Positions 35,250 through 46,774 of a stretch of 64,000 nucleotides of DNA are shown here, in pieces. This DNA is from Euglena gracilis (Eukaryota; Euglenida; Euglenophyceae; Euglenales), in assembly GCA_039621445.1 (NCBI GenBank), contig CP154954.1, positions 36,813,703 to 36,877,702 of the forward strand, read 5' to 3'. A program made the translations under genes and the position numbers. The notes under the pieces were generated by a model, which worked only from the letters and a program-made list of their open reading frames with translations, searched no databases and was not told the DNA's origin. Position 1 is the first letter of the stretch. Each line of letters opens with the position of its first letter.

Positions 35250-35504
35250 CAGGGGTTTTTTTTAAGACCGAGGGGGGAGGGGGGGTCCCCCCCCACCCAC
35301 CCACCCCCTGGGGGGGGTCCCGGGGGACCCACAAAAAATGGCCGAAAAATCGCGAAAAGTGCTAAAAATAGATTTTTTTCGGCGCCTGCGGCGCCGAAAA
35401 GTATATCCCACCCCCATCGGGGGGGGCCCCCCCGGGGGGGGGGGGGGGGCTCGGCCGGACCCACCCTACCCCCCCCCGGGGGTCCACGACTTAAAAAACC
35501 CCTG
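35250..35504 (+). mobile_element. hAT-like MITE, family A, copy 1
   Basis: Ends CAGGGGTTTTTTTTAAG ... CTTAAAAAACCCCTG. It is flanked by the perfect 8-bp duplication GTCCCAAA (35,242-35,249 and 35,505-35,512). Length is 255 bp with no ORF. The core reads CAAAAAATGGCCGAAAAATC, GCTAAAAATAG and a GGCGCC hairpin (CGGCGCCTGCGGCGCCG). End sequence and duplication length match the hAT superfamily. The assignment is by these criteria only, as no transposase is seen. Confidence 0.85.
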
Positions 35505-35514
35505 GTCCCAAACA

Positions 35515-36520
35515 GAGTGGTCACAGGGGTTCAATGAAAAAAAAAATTGTGGCCTAAAATACTTGTTCAATGGGGATCAATAATTGTGTCCAAAGTATCC
35601 GGAGGGACAACAAAATTGGCCAGGAGGGATCTTCATTTTGTCCTTGAGTGTCCGCAAGCTGTAAAGGCGCATGCAGCCGAAGGAGCCAGTCCACTACCCC
35701 CCCCCCTGGGTGCTTGGCCCGCGCCTTGATTGAAAGTAAGCCTGGGGGCTCAACCTTCGGGCTGAATTGTGCATGTTAAAACATTCGGGGGCAATTTGAA
35801 GGCATTCGAAGAATGGCTGGGAAGAAGATCCAACACATTTTGAAATGCCTTGGCTAAATCTCCTTAGAACTGTGGCCAGTGCAAAAAAAAAAAAACCTAT
35901 GTTCCAAAAAAGTGCAGTTGACAGAGGAGGGTGTCAACGACACGCTGTGTCAATGACATGGGGGGTTTAGGGGGGGGGGCAACCACCTGGGGGAGGGCAA
36001 GAGCCAAGGGGGGGAAGAACTGACACTCCCAAATTTGATGGAAATTAAAAACAAAATCAACAAAAAATACAGGAGGAATGGTCCAAATAGAAGCACACCC
36101 CCTGCTACCAGAGGCGGCAGTCTGCCATACTGCGCTTTTATCGGGGGGGGGGGGTGTTTGGAAAGAAGGGCAGTGGACCTCACTGACAACCTCCACCTTA
36201 CTTGCCACTTTCAAATCAAACTGGGGTGTCATCTAGGTGAGTTAAGCAACATGGTGCGCATGAGGCATACAGAAAATGTTAGCAAGCACCTTGGTATCTT
36301 TGGACAAACACTGACAAAAACCAGGTATGAAAGTGAACCAGATGAATATGCATTCCTGTGCAAACAACAAAGCAAATATAAAGAGGTTAGAAATGAATAA
36401 ATCACAGAACCTTTTTTGCAGCGGCAGACAAACAACAGGTGAGAATGCAAACGAGGGCAGGATAAGATTTGCATGTCACAAATTCCTGAACACGATAAAA
36501 ACCTCCTCCTGTTGTCCAAT
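35515..36520. other. Unassigned DNA; possible exons
   Basis: 36,236-36,437 on the plus strand has a protein-like frame (FGQTLTKTRYESEPDEYAFL) ending near a donor-like AG/GTGAGA at 36,437. The minus strand at 36,195-36,232 is also exon-like (MTPQFDLKVASK before GTGGAG). I cannot choose between them. Confidence 0.2.
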
Positions 36521-36529
36521 CACTGGGAT

Positions 36530-37856
36530 CAGGGGTTTTCTTAAGGACCCGGGGGGGGGGGTCCAGCCTCCAGCTGCAGGGGGGGGGGGGGAAATGCGCT
36601 CGCCCGGCCTCGGAAAAAATGCGCAAAAATGCGCAAAAAAATGCGCAAAAAATGCGCATTTTTGGAAAAAATGCGCAAAAATGTGCAAAATCCGAGAAAA
36701 AATGCGCAAAAATCACGAAAATGCAAAAATTACCCAAAAACATGCAAAAATGGCACCAAATTTGAAGAAATTATGTAGAATAATGAGGAAAATGTACGTG
36801 TCAAAAAATGCGAAAATTTTGGAAAATCACGAAAAAATGTGCCAAAAAGCAAAAAAATGCGCTGAAAAAAACGAAAAAATGCGCAAAAATGCGCATTTTT
36901 GGAAAATGCGCAAAAAATGCGCAAAAATGCGAAACGCATTTCCCCCCCCCCTGCAGCTGGCAAAACGGCTGCTGGCTGGAAATGAGCTGCTGGCTGGACC
37001 CCACCCCCCCCCCCTAGATGTTGGGAGGGGGGGTCCGGACCCCCCACCCCCCCCTCCTTGACAGGTGCCAAAAATAGCAGAAAATTTTCTTCTGGCGCTG
37101 CGCGCCGGAAAATGAGCAAAAAACACCCCTTTTGCTGACTTTTGGACATATTGCCCATTTTTTTTGATGTGTTGGTGTTTTCCCCAAAAAATATGTTCAA
37201 AAAAATTCAAAAAATGAGCATTTTTGGATCGATTTTCGAAGAAAAATCAGGGTTTTTTGACCGATTCCGACCCGATTTCCGGCCCCTTGCCCGTCAATGA
37301 AATCAAAAAAAAATTCGGCCCCCCCCCTCAGTTTCGAGGTAGGAGGGGGGGGGGTCCGACCCACCCCCCCCGGTCCGGCCCCCCCCCCACCACCTTACCC
37401 CCCAGGGGGGGGTGGTCGGGACCCCCCCCCTTTACCACCTACCTCAATACCGAAGGGCTTCCCATCCATCCCCCCCCCCCGGGGGGATAGGGGGGGAGGG
37501 GGGGTCCGGGGCTGGAGGGGGCTGGGCTGGGCTGTGTTGATGAAAAACAAAAATTTCTAGACAATTTTGCCATTTTCGACATTTTGATGGATGGAGCTAG
37601 ATCAAGGCTGGGGGGCTGTGATGGAGGAAGGTGTGATGAGGGGGGAAAATGCAGGGATAGGTGAGCTGGGCAGCCTAGTTGGTTGGCCAGCCTGTGGCCG
37701 GCTGGCCTGGCCTCCGGCTGGACCCGACTTTATTTCACCGACCCCCCCCTGGGGGGACTCCCAGCCCCGATTTGGGCTGCTGGCTGGATTTGAGCTGCTG
37801 GCTGGCTGGACCCCTCCCCGGGGGATGGGGTACCCTCCGGCTTAAGAAAACCCCTG
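36530..37856 (+). mobile_element. hAT-like non-autonomous element, large (1.33 kb)
   Basis: Perfect 16-bp terminal inverted repeats CAGGGGTTTTCTTAAG / CTTAAGAAAACCCCTG. Target duplication ACTGGGAT / ACTAGGAT (7 of 8). The inside has an AAAATGCGC-rich minisatellite (36,615-36,930), the repeat shared with 1,436-1,740, and CTGCTGGCTGGA(CCC) near both ends. No transposase frame was found. Confidence 0.82.
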
Positions 37857-37889
37857 ACTAGGATCCTGAAGTCTGTGCGACGTGGGGGG

Positions 37890-38276
37890 CAGGGTTCGAT
37901 ATAAGGACAGGTGGGGGGGGGGGGCGGAGCCCCCCCCCTGGGGGCCAGGAGGGGGGGGTGGGGGGGGGACACCCCCCCACCTAAACAGGTGCGCGGTCAG
38001 GGTGGCCGAAAATTTTTGACCCCCCAAAACGACCAAAAGTGCCATTTTGGGCACTTTTTGGGCAAAAATGTGCCAAAAATGCAAAAAATTTTCGGCGCGA
38101 AGCGCCGGAGGAAAAAATTGACCCTTTTTGGGGGGGTCCCGGGAACCCCCCCAAGGGTAGGTCCGGACCCCCCTGGCAGGTGGGGGGGTGGTCCGGACCC
38201 CCCCCCCCTGCGGGCCAGGAGGGGGGGGACACCCCCCCCACCTAAACCATGTACGCCCTCCTTATATCAAACCCTG
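37890..38276 (+). mobile_element. hAT-like MITE, family B, complete copy
   Basis: Ends CAGGGTTCGATATAAGGA / CTCCTTATATCAAACCCTG, with target duplication GTGGGGGG on both sides (37,882-37,889 and 38,277-38,284). The core has GACCCCCCAAAACGACCAAA and a GGCGC..GCGCC hairpin. It lies only 26 bp from the end of the previous element. Confidence 0.8.
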
Positions 38277-38289
38277 GTGGGGGGGGTCA

Positions 38290-39060
38290 TAATTTTTTTG
38301 GTTCGGACCTGGGGAGTCCCCCCCCCCCCCCGGGCTTTGCAGGTCCCCCGCCAGAGGCAGGGTTTGGGCCATTTTTGGCCTTCTTCGTGCTCAAAAATTT
38401 TTGAACCCAAAATTGACACCCCAAAAACTTGTCACCTGGATCCCTCCCCCCCACACCTTGGTCTTTAACATCTGGTCTGGTCTGGTCTGGTCTGCACGCT
38501 CTGACGAGGAGAAGAAGTGGTGTTCACTGGGATGGTCATGGGGCAAAGGAGGGGAGAAAACCCTAGCCTGCTTAGACAATGCCAGGGACACATAGCTGGT
38601 CACTCTGCGGCACCAAGAGACACCAGACATTCTGGAGCTGATCCGATAAATGCTGCACTTCGCAAACCAAACAAAAGCAATCAGAAACTCAAATGTTGGT
38701 GGCATTTCCAAAGAGTATTCAAGAGAGGCACCTCAAAGCAAATCAAGTTTTCTTGAATCCCCCTCGGGTACCAGGGGCAGGGTTCGATGTAAAGGGAATT
38801 GGGGTTGGACCTCCCTCCAATCTGGGGGCGGGGCCGCCAGGGCCGCCACATGTTCAGGGGGGACGCCCAGGGTGGTCCCTGAGAAAAAAAATTTCCATCC
38901 CAGCAGATTCAATGAAAAATGCTCAAGGGTGGTCCCTGACGTCCTTATCAAGCGCCCTGGGGTCAAACACCAGAGCAGGGTTCGATACAAAAGCAAAATG
39001 GACTTTTGGGTAGATTTTTGGCCGGTTTTGATGAGCAATATTTCTCGCCGGGCCGAAAAT
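38290..39060. other. Unassigned DNA with family B end fragments
   Basis: CAGGGTTCGATGTAAA at 38,778 and CAGGGTTCGATACAAA at 38,976 resemble family B left ends without matching right ends. No gene is recognised. Confidence 0.35.
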
Positions 39061-39064
39061 CAGT

Positions 39065-39445
39065 TAACCCCCCCCCGGGGTTTTATTTTTTCGCCCGAAG
39101 TCCCGGCCCGAGGGGGGTATTATTTGGGGGGGGGGGTGTTATTTCCCAAAATTTTTTCGAAATTTTTTCAAGTTCTGTAGGAGCAAAAAGAGCAAAAATA
39201 GCGCCAAAGCCCCCCTTTGGGGTCATTTTTTGTACTTTCTCATGAAATTTAGCATTTTTTGGAGGTCAGATAATTGATTTTTTTTCGCAATTTGTTGTAA
39301 GAGACTGTGAATTTTTACCAACATTTTCAGGTCAAAAATCCGGGCCTTCGGCCCGAAACCAGGGGGGGGGGGGTATTATTTCGGCGGCCGAAGTCGGACC
39401 CCGAGGGGGGGTATTATTTGGGGGGTATTATTTGGGTTTACCCAG
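39065..39445 (+). mobile_element. Family F repeat, copy 1
   Basis: GCCCGAAGTCCCGGCCCGAG at the left and GGCCGAAGTCGGACCCCGAG at the right, each followed by GGTATTATTTGGGG. Inside: GGGGTCATTTTTTGTACTTT, GAAATTTAGCATTTTT and ATTTTCAGGTCAAAAATC. Other copies are at 49,435-50,165 (minus), 56,475-56,785 (plus), and an end at 55,085-55,155. No ORF. Confidence 0.65.
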
Positions 39446-39449
39446 ATCG

Positions 39450-40550
39450 CGCCACTGTTCAGGTGGGGGGAGTATCCCCAGGATCATTGCAAAAAGCCTG
39501 AAATGGGAACATTTTTCTCGTGAACAAATGAAATCATTCAGTGTCTTTTGTGCACGTGGGCGGCAAATGGTGGATCAATCCAATACCAAAATGACAAAAA
39601 GAAAATATGGCTTTGACACACACCCCAGATTCTTCTTTGTTTGTTTTCAGCATATATTGTCCCCCACATGTTTTGGGAATGCTCACTTGACAGGGGGGGA
39701 ACCAGCAATGTAGGCCAAACAAGAGGTTTTGTTTGGACCAAATTTTGCAAAAAGCTTTTGCCAAAACTTTCCAGAAAATATCAACGTGCCCCGTTGATAT
39801 GGGGCAGGTTTTGAAACAACATAATCCAATGATATTTGCATCTGCGGCATTTTATTTTGAAACCGGTTATTCCAAAAACCCAGATTTCCCAAAAACCTCA
39901 AAATTTGCACAAAAATAATTTGTTCCCAAGAAATGACTCCATTTGGTGCATCTTCTTTGAACTATCACATACTCCTTCAAAACTATTATTTATAACTTTT
40001 GTATTTCTTCTGCTTGAAGGAGCAATGCACATTATGGGGATGGATGTGAAATGCTGCCAAAAAGTATTGAAAAGCCATGCTTGCATCGGTGTAAATGGAG
40101 CAAGATGCCCAGTTGAATAGAACTGGAAAGAAAATAGCCTTGATGGGATGAGACAAGAAGAGGAACAAAACTGCTGTTGCATACACACCACAACCCTCTT
40201 CCTTCCACTCTCCGGACCGGCACGCGCGCGTGTTCCAAAGATGATTCTAATTTTTGTGGCGTTTTATCTCAGCATTGTCTTGTCCCCCCCCCCAATTATT
40301 CCTGGAATATGTGGATACACCAGGAGAGGAAACATAAACACCTCAGAATGCAATTCAAAACAAGCAAAGTGTGCAAAAAGAACACAAAACACAAAAAAAA
40401 TGCAAAAGGGCACAAAATCATTCAGGGATTTCTTGGGGATGCACACTTTTCGACTCAAGAACATTTTCACCTATGCCACAAAAATTTAAGATTCTTGCAA
40501 CACAATGCATATTGATCAATGCATTCATTGAAAATTTCGTTCACACCATT
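39450..40550. other. Unassigned DNA
   Basis: AT-rich, ordinary composition. Short frames such as KSLKWEHFSREQMKSFSVFC (plus, near 39,500) are protein-like but carry no known domain. 39,785-39,810 is a short hairpin (CAACGTGCCCCGTTG). Confidence 0.3.
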
Positions 40551-40552
40551 CT

Positions 40553-40935
40553 AAACCCCCCCTAATAAGTGCACGGGTGCGCGCATTTTAAGGTAGTTTC
40601 GGACCGAAGGGGTGCGCACTTATTAGGGCAGTGCGCACTGTTTAGGGCAAAGCCGAAAATACTCTCGTTTCCCCCACTCTTTTTCAATTTTCTCCCATTT
40701 TGTGATTTCAAAGCTATGAGTCGCGTGATTATGTCTCAAATTTGGGCGGACGATAGAAATATTTGGTTTAGAAAGACAATTCTGAGAATCGTGTGTGCTT
40801 TCCAACCTGAGATGTTACCGTGATTTCTCCTTGGGGAGTTCACTTTTTAGGGAGGTAATTTCGGAACCTTGGGGGAGCACTTATTAGGGAACTGCGCACG
40901 ATTGGGGAACCGCGCACTTATTAGGGGGGGGGTTC
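40553..40935 (+). mobile_element. Inverted-repeat element, ends AACCCCCCCTAATAAGTGC
   Basis: The left end AACCCCCCCTAATAAGTGC and the right end GCACTTATTAGGGGGGGGGTT are inverted copies. Each arm has a further GCGCACTTATTAGGG-type block inside (40,611-40,627 and 40,876-40,890). About 380 bp, no ORF. No clear target duplication. Confidence 0.6.
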
Positions 40936-41413
40936 ACCAAAAAACATTGCATAGAAATATGAGCCAAAAAATGTTTTGCACATTTTTTTTTGAACAAAAA
41001 TGCGCAAAAATGTGCAAAAAATGTCCGTTATTAAAAAAATCAGCACAAAAAGTCAAAAAAAAAACATGCAAAAATAACACAAAAAGAAACACCAAGAGGA
41101 AAGTTACCAAAAGGAAGCATGGTCCAATCCAGCTAAAATCCAGGTCAGTTGGACCGATTTTGTTTTGAAATAAACCCCCCAGAAAACTATTCAAAATGGC
41201 CATTTTTTGCGCTTTGCGGTGCTTTGCGCTTTTCCAGCCACTCCAACTTTATTTCAGCAGATCCTGGAGGGTGGTCTTCAGCCTGGCTGGGAGCTGAAGA
41301 ATGTTGCCTGGCTGGACCCCCCCCCCCTGGAGGCACGGTCAGTTCCATGCCCTCCCAAAACGTGTTGCTGCCCAAACACCCTTTGCTTTGGACTGCTGAA
41401 CAGGAATTAAAAT

Positions 41414-42231
41414 TAAAACCCATTTTTCTGGGCCCGCGGCCTGTCTTGATTTCTACTGACTTAAACGGAATTCAAACTGAAATTGTTTAGGTCAGTCGAT
41501 TTCCATTCAGGCGCCGTTTAGGTCAGTCGATTTCCATTCAATTGAAATCTGTTGCTGGTCAGATTCGGAATTTTTGGTGAAATTTTGGACGTTTTGGATT
41601 TCCACGTTTTTGGTCCTGTTGGGTTCTGGAAACTATTTGGACCGACAAAGGCTGAATTTTGCAGTCAGATGATCATAACTGGCTGAACTCAGGATGTCCA
41701 TTTTCATTTTCTGGAAATTCAGAATAACCATTTCTGTACAATTTGGCCAGATTCAGCTGTCATCACTGGTCGTCTGAAAGAGAATCTTTTGATCGAGGGG
41801 TGATTTTGCAACTGTTAAAACCTGTTTTCTGGGACTGACGCCTGTCTTGCAATTCTACTGACATTAAGGGGTTTCAGGCTGAAATTGTTTTGTCGATCCC
41901 GATCCCAATGGTCTAAACTCAGAATTTAAATTTCATTGGTCAAGAATTTGGGGAAATCTGGTTTTTGCCAAAAAATGCCCAAAATAGAACAAAAAAAGTT
42001 GGTTGATTTCCAAGACATTGGATGGAATCTGTTTAGGTCAATTGATTCCCATTCAGGCGCCCGTATAGGTTAATCAATTTCCCTTCAGGCGCCCGTTTAG
42101 GTCGGTCGATTTCCATTCAGGCGCCCGTTAATGGGCCAAAAACCACTTTTTTTTTGGCTATTTCCGTCCACGCGGTTCGGTCGAATGAAATTCAAGACAG
42201 GCGTGCGGGCCCAGACAAAATAGGTTTTAGA
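41414..42231 (+). mobile_element. Inverted-repeat element with GGTCAGTCGATTTCCATTCA repeats
   Basis: Left end AAAACCCATTTTTCTGGGCC..GCCTGTCTTGA and right end TCAAGACAGGC..GGGCCCAGACAAAATAGGTTTT are imperfect inverted copies. Subterminal repeats GGTC(A/G)(G/A)TCGATT(T/C)CCATTCA with GGCGCC(CG) occur twice on the left (41,491-41,540) and several times on the right (42,035-42,125). A third end-like block lies at 41,820-41,865. Solo ends of the same type occur at 58,725-58,760, 62,090 and 62,565. Confidence 0.6.
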
Positions 42232-42394
42232 AAAATCGACCGACATTAACCAGGTCACCCAAGCCACTTTTGACAACCCCTGGCCGACCCCCCCCCCTGG
42301 GGGGGGGTTGGGCTCAAAACCAGTCAATCACTCTGTAAAACCAGTCAGTCAACCCCCAGGGGTCGGCCAGTGCTTCAGCAATTGACTGCATCCA

Positions 42395-42865
42395 ACCCAA
42401 TCAGAAAAAACTTATGAGTCACTTTGTGTGTGAAAAAACAAACAAAACTGAGAACCTTAGACAGAAAAAATTAAGCAGAAACACAAGGGAAGTGATGTGA
42501 GACCTTGGAATAAGCACCCTGGGTGAAAAATCACAAAATGCCATCAATATACACTTCTGTCTGTTCTGTCATAGAGAACAGCGGTTTTGAAGAAATGCTG
42601 CAAATGCAGGCAAGCAAAGCATGAGGTCCTTGAGGGGGGAAAACACAGCCGACAGCCTCAAAAAATACTCAAAACTGAAAGATCAGCTTCGTCTTTGTCG
42701 CTGCTCACTGTTTCTCCTTCTGCTTGTGGAAAGTGATATCCAATGACCTGCCATCTAATGGAAATCCATTGAGTGCCTCAAGTGAGGCCAAGCTTTGACT
42801 TAGAACAGCACACAAAATTAAACCGCCAAGCATAAAGAACTCAGCGAATACCCCCAAATAATCCA
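42395..42865. other. Unassigned DNA
   Basis: AT-rich DNA without recognised genes or repeats. Confidence 0.3.
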
Positions 42866-42874
42866 CCTCTGAAC

Positions 42875-43100
42875 CAGGGGTTTTTTTCAAGACCGGGGGG
42901 GGGAGGGGGTCCCGGGGGACCCACAAAAAAATGGCCGAAAAATCGCGAAAAGTGCTAAAAATAGAATTTTTTCGGCGCCTGCAGCGCCGAAAAATATATC
43001 CCACCCCCCTCCGGGGGGACCCCCCCGGGGGGGGGAGGGGGTCCGGCGGACCCACCCACCCTACCCCCCCCCCGGGGGTCCAAACTTAAAAAAATCCCTG
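42875..43100 (+). mobile_element. hAT-like MITE, family A, copy 2
   Basis: CAGGGGTTTTTTTCAAG ... CTTAAAAAAATCCCTG with the perfect duplication CTCTGAAC (42,867-42,874 and 43,101-43,108). 226 bp. The core is nearly identical to copies 1 and 3 (AAAAATGGCCGAAAAATCGC). Confidence 0.87.
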
Positions 43101-43109
43101 CTCTGAACA

Positions 43110-44262
43110 CAACCAAACAAATCTCCATATAAAATAATTACTCTCACAAACCGAAATAAACATACATCCATTTTCCTTGCTTCCTTTCCATCTATGTGGC
43201 ATGGGATATTGTGAAAATTGCATCTTTGTCTCACAATTTTCATATTTGCTCATTTTATGATGTTTGTTTTCATATTTTTTGTGAGTTTTCAATCTGTTTC
43301 AAAATTGGGGTTTTTTCCTGTTTTCTCCCTCAGCATGAGATTTGTCAAAAAAAACCTTTTTTGCTTCTGGAAAAAATTTTCTTCATGTTTTCCCTTTGTG
43401 CTGAAGACAATGGCTATCAAGCTGTGACGGGCTTGACTTTTTATGAAATAAATGTCGCTGAAACAGTGAAATTGACTCAAAGAGAAAGACATTGACTTCA
43501 ATTCTGAATCCACCATCAAATACCCTCAACCCCCCCAGATTGTCCCCTACCCCAAGATGGCCATTCGGCCTGGAAGAAGTTTTGAACCCCCCGTGCCAGA
43601 TGGGGAAAATTGGCCGGCGCTGGGGGGTCAGGTTGGGCCAAACAGAGGAGGGGGTAAAGTTGGGGGTGGCCAAATTCGGCCCACACAGCTCAGGGAGTCA
43701 ATAACCAGGGGCAGGGGGGTCAATACCCGGGGGAGGGGATAAACAAAACTCCTTTGGTGCCAAAAGCAACGAAAGCAGCAAAATTTCCAACGACAACAAA
43801 ATAATGAGTAAAGCTTGGGACAAAATCAAAAAGAATTATTGCCCTAACTACTAATGACTGTTTAAAAAAATACTCAAAAAAGGAACAATAAACCTTGAGC
43901 GACAAAAGAAAAATGTGCAAAATTGGGTGGTCCATGGTGGTCCATAACATGTGGAGCGATGCGCCAGGAGGTGAGAAATTTTGGTCCAGCGTTCGCGCAG
44001 GACCTGAAATGATTTGATTTTGGGGCCCCCTCCTTATGTGAAAGCCCCAATTGCGTACATTTTATTCTTCTGGAACAAGGCGCTGCAATTGCAAAAAAAA
44101 ACCCGAAATTTCCACTCGATTTTTTGTGTATTCACAGAAGCGAAGCAGGAAACATAGGGATTCTCTCCAGCCGGATGTTTTCGAAGGGCCTCAAGGGGTT
44201 TTAAAATTTGGAGAGGGGGTCAGGGCAGGTTTCTTGTTTGGATTTTCAAATATGAGACCCCA
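43110..44262. other. Unassigned DNA
   Basis: No recognised element ends. A frame at 43,395-43,490 (EDNGYQAVTGLTFYEINVAE, plus) is protein-like only. Nothing else is seen. Confidence 0.3.
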
Positions 44263-44270
44263 CTTCCAGC

Positions 44271-44579
44271 CATGCTTGTGCTTACCAACCGGGGGGGGGG
44301 GGTGGGTGCTATAGGGTGCCTGCCCCTAGCAGGCCCCCCCCCCCCGGGGGGGGGGGATAGGGGTCCAGGCCGGACCCAGAACATTTTCATTGAAAATGGC
44401 CGTTTCCGGGCCCCCGGCGCCTTCGGCGCCGGGGTCGGAGGGGGGTGCCTGCTAGGGGCAGGCACCCTCCGAAACCCTACCCCCCCCCGGGGGGGGGGGT
44501 CGGATCGGGTGCTATGGGGTGCCTGCCCCTAGCACCCACCCCCCCCCGTGGGGTAGGCACCCGACTAAGCACAAGCCTG
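44271..44579 (+). mobile_element. hAT-like MITE, family C, copy 1
   Basis: CATGCTTGTGCTTA ... TAAGCACAAGCCTG, 309 bp, flanked by CTTCCAGC (44,263-44,270 and 44,580-44,587). Inside are hairpins of GGTGCCTGCCCCTAGCA and GGCGCCTTCGGCGCC. The right duplication is shared with the family D element that starts at the next base. Confidence 0.87.
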
Positions 44580-44587
44580 CTTCCAGC

Positions 44588-45029
44588 CATACATCTCTTT
44601 AAGGACCCCGGGGGGGGGTTGCTGGGCTAGGGCTAGAAATTTGGGCTGGCTAGAAATTTGGGCTGGCTAGCCCGCCCCCCCCCCCCCGGGGGGGGGGGCT
44701 AGGCCCCGGCTGGACCCGAACCGGGGCGAGCTGGACTGAAATCGGAAAAATGCCCAAAAATGACCTGCAGAACACAGTTTTGAAAAAATGATGCATCTGA
44801 AACCCCCCAAAAATGCCCCAAACGCCCCCCAAACCCCATTTTTGGCCACTTTTGAACACAATTTTTCAAAAAATTTCGGCTGGACCCCCCAAAAAGGGGC
44901 TGGCTAGCTGGGCTAGCAGCACCCCCCCCCGGGGGGGGGTGCTGCTGCGGCTGGGCTGGGCCCAAATCGGGGCTGGCTGCAGCCGCCCCCCCCCCCCGGG
45001 GGGGGTTCGCAAAACCTTAGAGATCTATG
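44588..45029 (+). mobile_element. hAT-like MITE, family D, copy 1
   Basis: CATACATCTCTTTAAGG ... CCTTAGAGATCTATG, 442 bp, flanked by CTTCCAGC (44,580-44,587 and 45,030-45,037). Core: TTGGGCTGGCTAG, CGAACCGGGGCGAGCTGGAC and CAAACGCCCCCCAAACCCCA. Confidence 0.87.
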
Positions 45030-45037
45030 CTTCCAGC

Positions 45038-45907
45038 CTTCACTTTGCCTTGTTTTCTTTTTCTTGTCAAAAATCAGGCCACCGAGAAGAGGACATATAG
45101 TCGACAGTGGCAAGACCTCATCCGCATTGGCTAAGCTGATCTCGACATTCCCTCGAAATCTTGGCTGAAAAGAAAAAACCCACCTGGATTTGGGCCTTTT
45201 TGCCTGTTTCTGGGTTCCCGCCGGGTCCAGCCCAGTAGCTGGTAGGACCTCCCCTGGATCTCCCCCTCCCCGAGGGGTGGTAGAGCCTGAAACCTTTTTC
45301 CAGCCATCCATTCCCTGACAGCAACCCAGGGACAACTGCCCAGGGACATTCAAATTCCATCATTTTGCGGGTTTTTTTTGGAAATTTCAGCATTTTGGCG
45401 GATTTGCACTTTTCCACCAGAATCCCAAGACAACCTAAGATTGCGCGCTCCAGTTCAGTTTGCCCCAGTCAGATTGTTGCAGGTGAACAGAAAACCCCAA
45501 AAAAGTTTCAAAAAGGCTACTTTGGTCATTTTGATTCCTTTTTTCAGTTGAATCCGGCTTCGGCAGGCTGCAAAAAGTTTATTGCCGCTCGACCCCTTGG
45601 GGGCAGGAAGGCCTGGTGGGGGGGGGGTCGGACCCCCCACCCGGGAGGTGGGGGGGGTGGGCCGAAAATTTTGCTTTAGAAGAGATTGCTTGTACCCCAG
45701 AGTTTGCTGTCAGAGAAAAATTTTGGAAGCGGATGTGAAGTGTGGCCATCTCTGTGTGAATGTTTGACATTCCAATGCGAGACATTGAGGAACAGCTTTG
45801 GAGCAGTTTTTTGGAAGATTCCTTCGCCTCCCACATTTGTGAAACTTTGAGTGCTAGCTTTGCCCCACTTTTGGATGGAAGATGCGAAGTCATCTTGTAG
45901 GATCAAT
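45038..45907. other. Unassigned DNA
   Basis: 45,590-45,665 carries the CCTGGTGGGGGGGG/GTCGGACCCCCC block of the 3,375/51,230 repeat. Two overlapping minus-strand frames at 45,690-45,900 both look protein-like (for example HLPSKSGAKLALKVSQMWEA), which shows how weak that criterion is here. Confidence 0.3.
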
Positions 45908-45915
45908 ATGCAGAC

Positions 45916-46382
45916 CATACATCTCTCTAAGGACCCCGGGGGGGGGGTTGCTGGGCTAGGGCTAGAAATTTGGGCTGGCTAGAAATTTGGGCTGGCTAGC
46001 CCGCCCCCCCCCCCGGGGGGGGGGCTGGACCCCGGCTGGACCCGAACCGGGGCGAGCTGGACTGAAATCGGAAAAATGCCCAAAAATGACCTGCAGAACA
46101 CAGTTTTGAAAAAATGATGCATCTGAAACCCCCCAAAAATGCCCCAAACGCCCCCCAAACCCCATTTTTGGCCACTTTTGAACACAGTTTTTCAAAAAAT
46201 TTCGGCGCTTCGCGCCGAAAAATTTTGGGCTGGACCCCCCAAAAAGGGGCTGGCTAGCTGGGCTAGCAGCACCCCCCCCCCGGGGGGGGTGCTGCTGCGG
46301 CTGGGCTGGGCCCAAATCAGGGCTGGCTGCAGCCGCCCCCCCCCCCCCCGGGGGGGTTCGCAAAACCTTAGAGAGATGTATG
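45916..46382 (+). mobile_element. hAT-like MITE, family D, copy 2
   Basis: Perfect 17-bp terminal inverted repeats CATACATCTCTCTAAGG / CCTTAGAGAGATGTATG and the perfect duplication ATGCAGAC (45,908-45,915 and 46,383-46,390). 467 bp. It is almost identical to copy 1 over most of its length, plus a TTCGGCGCTTCGCGCCGAA hairpin that copy 1 lacks. Confidence 0.9.
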
Positions 46383-46518
46383 ATGCAGACCCTTGAAGAC
46401 ATTCCCACCAACTCCATTTGAATCTTAACATCTGCTGTGAAATTTTCAGTTCCTTGGTTCAGATTGTTTCAGACGGGTTTCCCTGCAAAATTGTCCATCA
46501 GGGCCTAAATTTCATGGG

Positions 46519-46766
46519 CAGGGGTTTTTTTAAGACCGGGGGGGTCCCCCCCCCCACCCACCCACCCCCTGGGGGGGGTCCCGGGGGACCCACAAAAAAA
46601 TGGCCGAAAATCGCGAAAAGTGCTGAAAATAGAATTTTTTCGGCGCCTTCGGCGCCGAAAAATATATCCCACCCCCCTCCGGGGGGACCCCCCCAGGGGG
46701 GGGGGGCTCGGCCGGACCCACCCACCCTACCCCCCCCCAGGGGGTCCATGACTAAAAAAACCCCTG
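46519..46766 (+). mobile_element. hAT-like MITE, family A, copy 3
   Basis: CAGGGGTTTTTTTAAGACC ... GACTAAAAAAACCCCTG, with the perfect duplication TTCATGGG (46,511-46,518 and 46,767-46,774). 248 bp, no ORF. Confidence 0.88.
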
Positions 46767-46774
46767 TTCATGGG

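Noticed and set aside
33342-38770. Possible reassignment of TAA/TAG to glutamine: protein-like stretches with single in-frame TAG or TAA (33,412; 36,400; 38,596; 38,647) and a TAA at a Gln position of RT (23,933).
   Set aside because: The RT case is a plain CAA-to-TAA change next to other decay, and a TGA at an Arg position in the second family is of the same kind. The other stretches have no recognised domain, and alternative frames or the opposite strand look equally protein-like. The RRM exons use only CAA/CAG for Gln and show no in-frame TAA/TAG.
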